A stretch of 64,000 nt of DNA, taken from assembly GCF_032814565.1 (NCBI RefSeq), contig NZ_CP136521.1, forward strand, positions 434,001 through 498,000. The letters are read 5' to 3'. The stretch comes from Hwangdonia lutea. Its GTDB lineage: Bacteria; Bacteroidota; Bacteroidia; Flavobacteriales; Flavobacteriaceae. Below the pieces are notes generated by a model. That model saw only the letters and a list, made by a program, of their open reading frames with translations, was not told the DNA's origin and ran no database searches. Below are positions 1 through 8,626 of this stretch, in pieces. Positions within the stretch are counted from its first letter, which is position 1; every line of letters starts with the position of its first letter. Position numbers and translations under genes: made by a program.

Positions 1-1568
1 GAAATGCCTCGTTAAACAAATACAGTTACGAGCCACAAACGCGACAAACCAATTTTGGTACGCTGGCAGATCCGTTGGCATTATTAGTATTTTACGAAGG
101 CCAGGAAAAAGACCAATATCAAACGCTATTTGGTGCTTTGAAAGGCACTTATATTGCAAACGACAATTTAACGGTTCATGCCATTGCATCAACCTATCAC
201 ACCACCGAAGAAGAGTATTTTGATATTTTAGCGCAATACAGATTGGGTGAAGTTAATACCAATATTGGTGATGAAGATTTGGGTGAAGTTGAATTTAGCG
301 AGGGTATTGGCGGACAATTAAATCACGGACGAAACGATTTAGATGCACTAATCACCACGGTTGAGCATAAAGGCGATTTAAAAATTGACGACAACCGCAT
401 TGAGTGGTCTGTAAAATATACCAACGAAGATATTCGCGACTGCTTGGTGGAATGGGAGGTTATCGATTCTGCTGGATTTTCAATTCGTCCACCACATATC
501 GATGCCTTTAACGAGCAACCCTATACACCGTTTGAAGGCCCCATTGAGCCCTTTCAAAACGTGCGTGCCACAAACAATACCAAAATAAATAGATGGCAAG
601 CCTACGCCCAATGGAGTAAACGCTCTGTTATTGGTACGAGCGATGTATGGTACAATGCGGGTTTGCGCGTGCATGATTGGTCGGTTAGCGATAATAATGC
701 TGTCTCTTCGAGCTCAGTCGAGAAGTCAAATCAAACCGTGTTTAGTCCGCGTGCGCAATTTGCCATAAAGCCTTATTGGGAAAAAGATATGCTGTTTAGA
801 ATTGCCGGTGGCTTATATTATCAACCACCATTTTATAGAGAGTTACGCGATGTAGATGGCGTTGTTCAGCCCAATGTAAAAGCACAAAAATCGTTTCATT
901 TGGTATTGGGAAATGACTACAGCTTTAAAATGTGGGAGCGTCCTTTTAAATTAACAACCGAAGCTTATTATAAAAGTTTAAGCGATGTAAACCCCTATAC
1001 TTTGGAAAACGTTCGCATCCGTTATCGCGCTAACAATTCCGCGAAAGCGTACGCCTACGGATTGGATATGCGCCTGAATGGCGAGTTTGTACCGGGAACC
1101 GAATCGTGGTTTAGTTTTGGCTATTTAAAAACCGAAGAGAACATAAACAACCGGGGCTATATTGCACGACCCACAGACCAGCGCTTAAAGTTTGCGGCAT
1201 TGTTTCAAGATTATGTGCCCAACATTCCGAGTATGAAAATGTACTTGAATTTGGTGTTTAATACCGGTTTGCCTGGTGGCTCACCGAGTTATGCCGACCC
1301 TTACGAATATCAAAACAGATTACCATCGTACAAGCGTGCCGATGTGGGGTTTCAGTTCGTTTTGGTTGATGATAAAAAGCAATTTAACAACGGTTGGAAA
1401 AAACCGTTTAAAGAACTGACGTTTGGGGTTGAGATTTTTAACATTTTCGATGTGCAAAACTCCATAACCAATACTTGGGTACGCGATGTGTACAGCAAAC
1501 GCCAATATGCCATTCCCAACTTTTTAACACCGCGGGTTTTTAATGTGCGCACCACCATGAAGTTTTAG
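1..1568 (+). CDS. TonB-dependent outer-membrane receptor, C-terminal part (5' truncated by window)
   Basis: The reading frame is open from base 3 of the window, so the gene starts upstream; the first in-window start-like codon (TTG at 75) is not the real start. About 520 residues are visible. They show the alternating aromatic/polar beta-strand pattern of a TonB-dependent receptor barrel, with long polar loops, a late segment in which a Phe-Gly-Val-Glu-Ile-Phe-Asn stretch leads into Ile-Phe-Asp, and a terminal Phe, as expected for BAM-inserted barrels. The plug and any carboxypeptidase-like N-terminal domain lie outside the window. The substrate cannot be told. A small exported protein follows at 1719. 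Confidence 0.85.
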   Translation, partial: NASLNKYSYEPQTRQTNFGTLADPLALLVFYEGQEKDQYQTLFGALKGTYIANDNLTVHAIASTYHTTEEEYFDILAQYRLGEVNTNIGDEDLGEVEFSEGIGGQLNHGRNDLDALITTVEHKGDLKIDDNRIEWSVKYTNEDIRDCLVEWEVIDSAGFSIRPPHIDAFNEQPYTPFEGPIEPFQNVRATNNTKINRWQAYAQWSKRSVIGTSDVWYNAGLRVHDWSVSDNNAVSSSSVEKSNQTVFSPRAQFAIKPYWEKDMLFRIAGGLYYQPPFYRELRDVDGVVQPNVKAQKSFHLVLGNDYSFKMWERPFKLTTEAYYKSLSDVNPYTLENVRIRYRANNSAKAYAYGLDMRLNGEFVPGTESWFSFGYLKTEENINNRGYIARPTDQRLKFAALFQDYVPNIPSMKMYLNLVFNTGLPGGSPSYADPYEYQNRLPSYKRADVGFQFVLVDDKKQFNNGWKKPFKELTFGVEIFNIFDVQNSITNTWVRDVYSKRQYAIPNFLTPRVFNVRTTMKF

Positions 1569-1612
1569 TGTTTTTTTAACAGCCATTTTAACTTTTGTAT
1601 TGAAAACAGTTA

Positions 1613-1620
1613 TAAATTTG
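1613..1620 (+). promoter_or_regulatory. possible -7 promoter box upstream of the 1719 gene
   Basis: TAAATTTG matches the Bacteroidota -7 consensus TAnnTTTG. A TTG lies 15 bases upstream, slightly closer than usual. It could drive the small exported protein separately from the receptor. Confidence 0.3.
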
Positions 1621-1718
1621 TATATATAAAAGACCAAAATGGACTTTTGGATGATTTATCCCATGTTGCTTAAAATTAATAAACTACTAAAAACAGGGTA
1701 TTGTAAAACTTTCAGTAA

Positions 1719-2102
1719 ATGAAACAGCTTTTTAGAAATATTGTAACCTTAAGCGTGTTGCTAGTTTATAGCTTAGGCACTACAATTTCTGTACAAAATG
1801 TTGTTAGCCATTCGGTTTTAAACGTTGAAAAGCATCAAGGCGATACCGTAAAAGACGCGCAGGCGTCAAAAGCGCTTGCGGCTTATTTATATTCCAACAA
1901 TGATTTTATTGATAGTGTTTTAAACAATTTTTCTTTTGATTTTGATTTTGAAACCGAGGACTTTAAATCGTCGTTTTCAGCCTTAAAACACAAAGAATCG
2001 TACACGCAAAACAAAGTCAACACCTACTTAAATCACAGTAAACATATACGACCGGCGCTTTCTATTAAAGTCCTGCTCTACCCGTTTCATACTTTTTCAT
2101 AA
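1719..2102 (+). CDS. small exported protein of unknown function next to a TonB receptor
   Basis: This 127-residue protein starts with a clear signal peptide (Lys at 3, hydrophobic core about residues 8-25). The rest is polar, with an acidic/aromatic stretch near residues 65-82 (alternating Asp and Phe) and several His and Lys. I do not recognise a domain. It follows the receptor on the same strand after 150 bases. The window contains a similar pairing at 46-49 kb, where a small exported protein sits beside a TonB receptor, so an accessory envelope role for the receptor is an inference from context only. Confidence 0.65.
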   Translation: MKQLFRNIVTLSVLLVYSLGTTISVQNVVSHSVLNVEKHQGDTVKDAQASKALAAYLYSNNDFIDSVLNNFSFDFDFETEDFKSSFSALKHKESYTQNKVNTYLNHSKHIRPALSIKVLLYPFHTFS

Positions 2103-2209
2103 ACTCCAGATTACTTTTTATTTACGCTAATGGTCTGTTTGATTAATTAGCTCAATTTAATTGGCAAAACCGCCATCTCATTCATTTATAACAAATAAAA
2201 ATTTTAATC

Positions 2210-2713
2210 ATGGATACACAAGCCACAATTATAGGATTCATAATACTATTAATTGTAATAACACCTTTAATTTTAATACAAGCCTCTCAAAAAAAGAAAA
2301 AGAAACAGTCTAAAAAAGAGTTTTTTGAAGATGCTGAAAAACATCATTTAGACCTAAAAGACGTCGATTTTTGGGGCACTTATTACGCCATGGCCACAGA
2401 CGAAGTTGCTAATAAATTACTCTATTCCAAAATAATCAACGGCGTTCACAACACTGCAGTAATTGATTTAAATACGGTTAATTCCTGTAGTATTAAAAAA
2501 ACCGAAAGACGCTTAAAAAACAAAACCACAAACAAATCTGAAACCGATAAAATAGATTTAGTGATTAGCTATAAAACCTCTAAAAAACCGGCAAGCATTT
2601 TGGAGTTTTACAACATCGATGTAAATTTTGAAATGAGCAACGAATCCGATATGGTAAAAAAATGGGAGGCTATAATTAACAGCAAATTATTAAAAAGTGT
2701 AAAAGCAGCCTAA
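2210..2713 (+). CDS. membrane-anchored protein of unknown function
   Basis: This 167-residue protein has one N-terminal transmembrane segment (about residues 7-25), followed at once by a very Lys-rich stretch (about 28-38). That pattern suggests an N-out, C-in anchor with a cytoplasmic domain. The soluble part contains a Trp-Gly-Thr-Tyr-Tyr segment and a beta-rich region ending in a Lys-Lys-Trp-Glu helix. No family is recognised. It is monocistronic, with a hairpin terminator directly downstream. Confidence 0.65.
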   Translation: MDTQATIIGFIILLIVITPLILIQASQKKKKKQSKKEFFEDAEKHHLDLKDVDFWGTYYAMATDEVANKLLYSKIINGVHNTAVIDLNTVNSCSIKKTERRLKNKTTNKSETDKIDLVISYKTSKKPASILEFYNIDVNFEMSNESDMVKKWEAIINSKLLKSVKAA

Positions 2714-2742
2714 GACATTGTTTTTTGTTAGTTTGATTGGTG

Positions 2743-2801
2743 ACACGCTATATTGATAGTTTTTTAGTTTTCTATTTAATATGGCGTGTTGTTGTTTTTT
2801 T
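2743..2801 (+). terminator. hairpin terminator after the 2210 gene
   Basis: A 12-bp stem (2743-2754 with 2778-2789, one G-U pair) encloses a 23-base loop and is followed by a T run at 2794-2801. Confidence 0.6.
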
Positions 2802-2879
2802 AAGAAATTCCAAACTATTATTAAGATTTTAAATTTAGTATATTTATGCAACTTCCAATCTTAACCCGACAAAACGAAA

Positions 2880-3410
2880 ATGACTGACGAAACCAGTGTT
2901 ATTAAAAAAGCAGAATTTAATCCAAAAATTAAATCGTACATTCTTTATGTGGTTTCCTTTTTCTTACTGATTTCCATTTTGGGCATCCCAATATTAATTG
3001 TTTGGCTTTTAGGTTTGGGACAACATATTAGCAGACGGTTTTACGACAACTTAGAGTGCCAGTTAACAACCCGAAATTTGGAATTTAAAAAAGGTGTGTT
3101 GTTTAAAGTTGAAAAAACAATTCCGTTAGAGAATATTCAAGATTTAACCTTTATTGAAAATCCGTTGTTAAAATACCTCGATTTACGCATCCTTAAAATT
3201 GAAACCGCTGGACAAAGCAACCCAAAGGGCAGCGATATGAAACTTATTGGAATTATTGATTCTGCTAATTTTAAAAGTCAGGTTTTAAAGCAGCGTGAGG
3301 CCATTCAATCCCATTCAAAAGAAAATATGCAAGCCGCTTCTTCAAACGAAAAAACAAATATTCTACTTGAAGAAATACGCGATTTGCTGCGCGACATCAA
3401 ACATAAATGA
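2880..3410 (+). CDS. PH-domain (YdbS/DUF304-type) membrane protein
   Basis: This 176-residue protein has one or two membrane segments near residues 20-45, then a bacterial PH-like domain. The family hallmark is visible: a segment reading roughly L-T-T-R-N-L-E-F-K-K-G, then an I-P-L-E-N-I-Q-D-L motif and a following I-E-T-A-G strand, as in YdbS/YdbT proteins. These proteins are membrane proteins of unclear role, implicated in envelope stress in Firmicutes. The C-terminal 40 residues are polar, with a coiled-coil tendency. It converges on the cysteine desulfurase gene 10 bases away. Confidence 0.75.
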   Translation: MTDETSVIKKAEFNPKIKSYILYVVSFFLLISILGIPILIVWLLGLGQHISRRFYDNLECQLTTRNLEFKKGVLFKVEKTIPLENIQDLTFIENPLLKYLDLRILKIETAGQSNPKGSDMKLIGIIDSANFKSQVLKQREAIQSHSKENMQAASSNEKTNILLEEIRDLLRDIKHK

Positions 3411-3419
3411 GGTTACATT

Positions 3420-4559
3420 TTAAATAAATTCACGCAAAACATCAACGACGTAATCTATTTCTTCCTTTGTATTATAAATACTAAACGAAAACCGGATGGA
3501 TGGTTTTTGCATATCAGCATCATCCAATATTTCTGCCAACACGTGAGACCCTTTTGTACTTCCGCTTTGGCAGGCACTCCCTTTGGAGCAGGCAATCCCT
3601 TTTAAATCCAACTGAAACAACAACATGCCAGCTTTTTCTGGTGCTACAGGTAAACATACATTCACTAACGTGTAAGTGCCCTTTTCCATATCGGCAGAAT
3701 ACCCATTAAACTTTACCGCTGGCACTTTTGCTTTGAGTTGTTCGATAAAATATTGCTTTAAAGATTTAATGTATTCAGACTCTTCCTCCAAATTATCGTA
3801 AGCCAATGTCATAGCCTCTTCAATACCCACAATATTATGCACACATTCTGTTCCTGCCCGATAACCGCGTTCCTGTTCACCTCCAAAAATCAATGGTTTT
3901 AAGCCCGAGTTTTTTCTAATAAAAACAAAACCCACGCCTTTTGGCCCGTGAAATTTGTGCGCTGCAGCTGCTAAAAAATCCAATTTATCATCTTGTAAAT
4001 CTAATTTATAATGCCCAACTGATTGTACCGTATCGCTATGGAACAGGGCGTTTTTTGCTTGGCATAAATCGGCAACTTTTTTAATATCTAAAATGTTTCC
4101 AATTTCGTTATTAACATGCATTAAGCTTACCAGTGTTTTTTCGGTGGTATTAAGCAAGCTTTCTAAATGCGCATAATCGACTGTACCGTTGCTGTCAACA
4201 TTCACATAATTAACCGTAATATTACAGGTCTTTTCAAGCTGATCGACCGTGTGCAAAACAGCATGGTGCTCCATTTTTGAAGTAATAATATGCGTCACCT
4301 TTAAGTCGCGCACCGCACTTTGCAACACTAAATTATCGGCTTCGGTCCCACCCGAGGTAAACACAATTTCGGCTGCCGAAACATTTAAATAACGTGCAAT
4401 GGTTTTTCTGGATTTTTCAATTAACGATTTAGACGACCTACCAAAACTATGTGAAGATGAGGCGTTTCCATAGTTTTCTCGCATCACCTTAGTCATTTTA
4501 TCAATAACTTCATCACGAATTTGAGTGGTTGCGGCGTTATCAAAATATACCTGTTTCAT
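3420..4559 (-). CDS. cysteine desulfurase (NifS/IscS family)
   Basis: This PLP enzyme removes sulfur from cysteine and hands it on as a persulfide for Fe-S clusters or thio-modifications. The 379 residues start with the family signature Y-F-D-N-A-A-T-T. They contain the T-S-G-G-T-E-A-D-N phosphate-binding turn (about 68-76), the PLP lysine Lys202 in the A-H-K-F-H-G-P-K motif and the catalytic cysteine Cys330 in a G-S-A-C-Q-S-G-S loop. The length is normal. No iscU or sufE lies next to it, so a group I NifS-like stand-alone enzyme is likely. Its precise sulfur acceptor cannot be told. Confidence 0.92.
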   Translation of the reverse strand: MKQVYFDNAATTQIRDEVIDKMTKVMRENYGNASSSHSFGRSSKSLIEKSRKTIARYLNVSAAEIVFTSGGTEADNLVLQSAVRDLKVTHIITSKMEHHAVLHTVDQLEKTCNITVNYVNVDSNGTVDYAHLESLLNTTEKTLVSLMHVNNEIGNILDIKKVADLCQAKNALFHSDTVQSVGHYKLDLQDDKLDFLAAAAHKFHGPKGVGFVFIRKNSGLKPLIFGGEQERGYRAGTECVHNIVGIEEAMTLAYDNLEEESEYIKSLKQYFIEQLKAKVPAVKFNGYSADMEKGTYTLVNVCLPVAPEKAGMLLFQLDLKGIACSKGSACQSGSTKGSHVLAEILDDADMQKPSIRFSFSIYNTKEEIDYVVDVLREFI

Positions 4560-4651
4560 CGAAAGTTCAAATTAAGCGGTTAAATATAATTGCCAAAAAT
4601 ACTTGAAATAAAATTATTGGCAATATGATACGTTATAAATAACAATTCCAT

Positions 4652-4659
4652 TATTTTTG
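4652..4659 (+). promoter_or_regulatory. possible -7 promoter box for the 4676 lipoprotein
   Basis: TATTTTTG matches TAnnTTTG and lies 16 bases before the ATG. No properly spaced TTG is visible upstream. Confidence 0.3.
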
Positions 4660-4675
4660 CCTAAAACCCAAACTC

Positions 4676-5590
4676 ATGCGTAAATTATTTTTTGTTTTAA
4701 TATCATTTAGTTTTGCTTGTTTTATGTCGTGTAGCGATGGCGATATTATTGATGTTAAACTTGATTTTGAAAATGATTTTAGAGCCAAAACTTGTGGCAC
4801 TTCAGATTTGGTGTTTTACAAAACAAAAAACGACCCATCGGAATCGTTATCCGTTGTGATTAAGTCGTTATCACTCGATCCAATATTAAGCTTTACGGGG
4901 GCAGATACTTTAATTACAAAAACTAACAATGCCTTTAATTACCGAACGTACAGCAACGAAAAAATAACAGGCAACGACTTATTTTGTAATGATATTCCAC
5001 CGTCGGACATTATAATTACAAATGATTACGCAAGTACCTGCGATGCCGAAATAACGGCAATCTTAACCGAAGATGATAATGATGGTATTCCAGCGGCGTT
5101 GGAGGATATTAATGGCGATGGTAATTTAGAAAACGATGATACCGATGACGATGGCATACCTAACTACCTTGATGCCGATGACGATGGTGATAATGTTTTA
5201 ACCAAAGATGAAAATCCAGATCCAAATAAAGATGGCAATCCGAACGATGCACAAAATACAGATGGTGAAGGTTTACCCGATTATTTAGATAAAGACGATG
5301 ATGGTGATGGCGTTGACACGAGAGATGAAGAAACCAACACCCAAAACCAAGACCCTACGGACGATATTACCAACCCCGATGTGGGTCCCGATTATTTAAA
5401 CCCAGATGTTGCAAATACAGACACGCCTGCCACGGCATACAGAAAACATACCATTTTTAAAACCTATTTGGTAACGTTGATGTTAAAAGGCATTGACATA
5501 GATATTTTATCGCAAGATGTACTTGATTTTGGTGAGTTAGCTGATGGAAAAACATCAGGCTCTAGAACGGTAACCCCTGATTTTAATTAG
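4676..5590 (+). CDS. lipoprotein with thrombospondin type-3-like calcium-binding repeats
   Basis: This 304-residue protein begins with a lipoprotein signal peptide (hydrophobic core, then F-M-S-C with Cys at residue 19). Residues about 135-235 are extremely Asp-rich, with repeats of the D-x-D-x-D-G-I/V-P type (such as D-T-D-D-D-G-I-P and D-K-D-D-D-G-D-G). These resemble type-3 thrombospondin repeats that bind Ca2+. The flanking regions are unrecognised. A surface or periplasmic structural role is inferred. Its 3' end overlaps the convergent Smr gene by 8 bases, so no terminator fits between them. Confidence 0.75.
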   Translation: MRKLFFVLISFSFACFMSCSDGDIIDVKLDFENDFRAKTCGTSDLVFYKTKNDPSESLSVVIKSLSLDPILSFTGADTLITKTNNAFNYRTYSNEKITGNDLFCNDIPPSDIIITNDYASTCDAEITAILTEDDNDGIPAALEDINGDGNLENDDTDDDGIPNYLDADDDGDNVLTKDENPDPNKDGNPNDAQNTDGEGLPDYLDKDDDGDGVDTRDEETNTQNQDPTDDITNPDVGPDYLNPDVANTDTPATAYRKHTIFKTYLVTLMLKGIDIDILSQDVLDFGELADGKTSGSRTVTPDFN

Positions 5591-6149
5591 GATCTACATT
5601 TTGATAAATATAAACCTCGGTAGCGCCTAAGCCGTATTTCTGGTAATTGGCATCGTAGAATTTCACATTGTTGTAACGCCCAAAAAGGTAATCTAGTTCC
5701 ATTTTTAAAACCCCCTCGCCCACACCGTGGATAAACACGATTTTTTGAATGCGGTTTTTAATGGCGAAATCCAATTGCCTTTGCGCCGTGTTAAGCTGTA
5801 AGGTTAGCATCTCGTGGTTAGTCATGCCCTTTGGAGATTTTACCAATTGATTGATGTGCAAATCAATTTCCATTGTAGGCTCGTATCGATCTTTGGCTTT
5901 TACTTTTTTTGTCGCTCTCTTTTTAGGTTGCTCTTTTTCAGAAATAACAGAATTAATACTCGAATGAGAAAACAATTCGCTTTTTAGCGTTTTATCAGAT
6001 TTGTTTTTAACCAACTCTTCAGCTTTAAAATCCAATAAAAAGCCATCTTCAGTTTCAATCGAAATTAATTCGCCGTCAATCTGTTTAATCACACCCGATA
6101 AATTTTCGTCTAAAACCAATACAGCATCTCCTATTTTAAAAGCCCTCAT
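5583..6149 (-). CDS. Smr-domain protein (MutS2-like C-terminal nuclease domain)
   Basis: This 188-residue protein has an N-terminal beta-barrel-like region (residues 1-50, G-D-A-V-L-V-L start, similar to DUF2027/KOW-like folds), a basic linker (about 75-90) and a C-terminal Smr domain. The Smr motifs are present: D-L-H at about residue 97 and the H-G-x-G-x-G motif near residue 142. Stand-alone Smr proteins are probable nucleases acting on DNA or on mRNA in stalled ribosomes. It is translated after the small membrane gene at 6146, with which it overlaps by 4 bases, implying coupling. Confidence 0.85.
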   Translation of the reverse strand: MRAFKIGDAVLVLDENLSGVIKQIDGELISIETEDGFLLDFKAEELVKNKSDKTLKSELFSHSSINSVISEKEQPKKRATKKVKAKDRYEPTMEIDLHINQLVKSPKGMTNHEMLTLQLNTAQRQLDFAIKNRIQKIVFIHGVGEGVLKMELDYLFGRYNNVKFYDANYQKYGLGATEVYIYQNVDPN

Positions 6150-6346
6150 TCATCTTCTTTATTAGTATTCACAACATCTTCATCATCGGTATTTTTACTC
6201 GGAATCCCTCTAGAAATTCTGTAAATTCCAATCATTAACACCATAATACCACCAATTAAAACATATTGATTTTGTTCAGCTCCGGCCTTAGAATATATGG
6301 CTATAATAGCGCCTAAAACAATTAATATGTAATTAAAATATTTCAT
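6146..6346 (-). CDS. small two-helix membrane protein
   Basis: This 66-residue protein has two transmembrane segments (about residues 3-20 and 27-45), separated by a short polar turn and followed by an acidic tail rich in Asp, Glu and Asn. Its stop overlaps the start of the Smr gene by 4 bases, so the two form an operon. The family is unknown; such small proteins commonly precede Smr genes in Flavobacteria as far as I recall. Confidence 0.65.
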   Translation of the reverse strand: MKYFNYILIVLGAIIAIYSKAGAEQNQYVLIGGIMVLMIGIYRISRGIPSKNTDDEDVVNTNKEDE

Positions 6347-6713
6347 TTAAAAAGTCACTTGAATTTAGAATACCAAATTACACTAAAAAATAGATTTTGT
6401 AAAGATCATAGCTAATTAATTAGTATAATACGCTTAATATATGTTAAAAGACTGCTGATTAACAAGGACAATTTAACCCTTAAAGAGTTGACATGGCATT
6501 TGTTGTTGACCCAGATTGTGGTAACAGCAATAATTTACGATACAATAAAACATGGTCCATCAAATTTGAAAAGTAAAGCTTGAAAAATATTCTGCATTAG
6601 CTTAAAAGTACATGCGCCTTCATCAATTTTTATACTATTATTTTGGAGTATAAAAAACATAAACCAATATCCTTTTACTATTTTAGCATCATAAACTAAT
6701 CGTGTTTTTAGTC
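6347..6713. other. intergenic region without a clear gene
   Basis: This is a divergent intergenic stretch of about 360 bases between the 66-residue membrane protein and DUF2752. It contains only one short ATG-initiated frame (6493-6576, 27 codons) with no recognisable domain, which may be a remnant. I see no RNA gene, hairpin terminator or repeat. Confidence 0.5.
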
Positions 6714-6998
6714 ATGCAAGCGCTTGAAGAATATATGCTCCCCTGTTTAAACAAAACGCTTTTTGGAATGGATTGCATGGGTTGTGGTTTACAACGCTCT
6801 GTATCTTTAGTTTTCCAAGGGCAATTTGTGGAGGCCTTTTATATGTATCCAGCTATATACAGCTTAATTTTACTTTTTATATCCATCGTAATAAATATTT
6901 TCTTTAAATTTAAACATTCGAATAAAGTAATTACCATACTTGCAATTATATCAGTACTCACTATTATAACAAGTTTTATTATTAAATTAATCAATTAA
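6714..6998 (+). CDS. DUF2752 membrane protein
   Basis: This protein of about 94 residues shows the DUF2752 hallmark Leu-Pro-Cys followed by C-x-G-C-G-L-Q-R-S (Cys-Met-Gly-Cys-Gly), then two membrane helices. The family is small and of unknown function. I chose the ATG at 6714 over an in-frame GTG at 6702 because the conserved part begins shortly after. It lies 9 bases upstream of the CCC-motif gene, and the two probably form an operon; this pairing is common in Flavobacteria. Confidence 0.75.
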   Translation: MQALEEYMLPCLNKTLFGMDCMGCGLQRSVSLVFQGQFVEAFYMYPAIYSLILLFISIVINIFFKFKHSNKVITILAIISVLTIITSFIIKLIN

Positions 6999-7007
6999 AA
7001 TTCACAC

Positions 7008-7334
7008 ATGGAACAACAAAAACTCAATCCAACCATCGTTTATGTATTAGCTGTTTTAGGTCTTTTATGCTGCTGTTTTGGCGGTTTAGGTTTTATTCTT
7101 GCTGGTATCGCTTTTTTTATAGCGCATAGCAAATTAAATGGCGTAAAGCTTAACCCTGAAAATTTTGAACCTGCAAGTGTAAAAGCCATGAATACTGCTA
7201 AAATTGTAGCATTGGTAATTCTTATAATTAATATTTTATACTTAGTAATGACTATTTACAGAATATCGACTGTTGGTTGGGATGAACTGATGCAGCAATC
7301 TCAAGATATGTTGGAGCAAATGCAGAATAATTAG
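7008..7334 (+). CDS. CCC-motif membrane protein
   Basis: This 108-residue protein has two transmembrane helices (about residues 10-38 and 65-86). The first contains the Cys-Cys-Cys-Phe-Gly-Gly motif that names this family. It resembles DUF4190-like small membrane proteins. The C-terminal tail is Gln/Glu-rich and probably cytoplasmic. It shares an operon with DUF2752 and ends just before a strong bidirectional terminator. Confidence 0.75.
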   Translation: MEQQKLNPTIVYVLAVLGLLCCCFGGLGFILAGIAFFIAHSKLNGVKLNPENFEPASVKAMNTAKIVALVILIINILYLVMTIYRISTVGWDELMQQSQDMLEQMQNN

Positions 7335-7350
7335 CATATATTATCACCAT

Positions 7351-7391
7351 AAAAAAGCCTCCAAAAAGTATTAATTTTTGGAGGCTTTTTA
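7351..7391. terminator. bidirectional hairpin terminator between the CCC-motif gene and fabV
   Basis: The arms AAAAAGCCTCCAAAAA and TTTTTGGAGGCTTTTT pair perfectly around a 7-base loop. A/T tails on both sides suit both convergent genes. Confidence 0.85.
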
Positions 7392-7424
7392 ATTTTAAAG
7401 ATTTATTTGAAAAATTACAAGGTA

Positions 7425-8615
7425 TTATTCTTGTAACCCAGGAATATCAACCATTTCGTTTACATCTTTATCGTAATCGACACCATCAACCTTAAATCCG
7501 AAAAGGTTATAAAAATCGGTTTCATAGCCTTTTAAATCGCCAATATTTGGTAAAGTTTCGGTGGTGGCTTGTTTCCAAAGCTCTAAAACTTTCGCTTGAA
7601 TATCGTCGCGCATTTCCCAATCGTCTATTCGAATTCTTCCGGCGTCGTCCAATTCCAAATTTTCAGCATACAAACGGGCATTGAACAAGCGCTCGATTTG
7701 CTCGATACAACCTTCGTGCACACCCTCTTCTTTCATCACTTTATACAGCAATGAAATATATAATGGAATTACGGGAATTGCAGAACTCGCTTGCGTCACC
7801 AAAGCTTTGTTAACCGATACATAGGCTTGTCCGTTTATGTCTTTTAAAGCATCGGTGATTTTAAAAGCCGTTGCTTCCAAGTGGTCTTTGGCGCGCCCAA
7901 TGGTGCCTTTTCTGTAAACCGCTTCGGTGAGTGATGGACCAATATAAGAATAGGCCACCGTTTTAAAATCCTCGGACAGCACGCCGGCAGACTTTAAGGC
8001 ATCAATCCACATCTGCCAATCTTCGCCACCCATTACAGCAACGGTGTTTTTTATGTCGTCTTCCGTTCCGGGTGCGATAGAAATTTCCTTGACTTCGCCT
8101 GTGTGAAAATCTACCGTATTGTCCGTAAATGTTTGTCCGATTGGCTTTAAAACCGATTTAAAACGCTCGCCGGTTTCGGGATGTGTTCGTACTGGAGATG
8201 CTAAACTGTAAACCAATAAATCAATGTCGCCCAAATCGGCTTTAATCAAATCTATGGTTTGTTTTTTTATTTCATTTGAAAACGCATCGCCGTTAATACT
8301 TTTGGCATACAAGCCATCTTTATGCGCTTGCGTTTCGAAAGCCGCACTATTGTACCAACCTGGAGATGCAGGTCGACCTTCGCTTGGTGGTTTTTCAAAA
8401 AACGCACCAATACTTGCTGCGTTAGAACCGTAAGCAGCCGTAATTCGAGATGCTAAACCAAAGCCCGTAGAAGCGCCAATAACCAATACTTTTTTGGGTC
8501 CATTTTTAATAGGTCGTTGCTTTACGTATTCAATTTGATTTAATACGTTTTGTTCGCAACCTGTTGGGTGCGCTGTTAAACATATAAAGCCTCTTGTTTT
8601 TGGTTCTATTATCAT
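7425..8615 (-). CDS. fabV: FabV-type enoyl-ACP / trans-2-enoyl-CoA reductase (NADH)
   Basis: It catalyses the last step of the fatty-acid elongation cycle, or crotonyl-CoA reduction, using NADH. The 396 residues match the family length. Visible features are the N-terminal I-I-x-P-K-x-R-G-F-I-C motif, the nucleotide-binding G-A-S-T-G-F-G-L (about 47-54) and the diagnostic catalytic Tyr-(8)-Lys spacing in Y-R-K-G-T-I-G-R-A-K. It sits 11 bases after lpdA on the same strand. Whether it serves as the main enoyl-ACP reductase or as a Ter enzyme cannot be decided here. Confidence 0.93.
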   Translation of the reverse strand: MIIEPKTRGFICLTAHPTGCEQNVLNQIEYVKQRPIKNGPKKVLVIGASTGFGLASRITAAYGSNAASIGAFFEKPPSEGRPASPGWYNSAAFETQAHKDGLYAKSINGDAFSNEIKKQTIDLIKADLGDIDLLVYSLASPVRTHPETGERFKSVLKPIGQTFTDNTVDFHTGEVKEISIAPGTEDDIKNTVAVMGGEDWQMWIDALKSAGVLSEDFKTVAYSYIGPSLTEAVYRKGTIGRAKDHLEATAFKITDALKDINGQAYVSVNKALVTQASSAIPVIPLYISLLYKVMKEEGVHEGCIEQIERLFNARLYAENLELDDAGRIRIDDWEMRDDIQAKVLELWKQATTETLPNIGDLKGYETDFYNLFGFKVDGVDYDKDVNEMVDIPGLQE

Positions 8616-8626
8616 AAATTTCGTTT

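Noticed and set aside
75-1568. TTG at 75 as the start of the first gene
   Set aside because: The same frame is open back to base 3, and the protein is a receptor lacking its plug, so the true start is outside the window.
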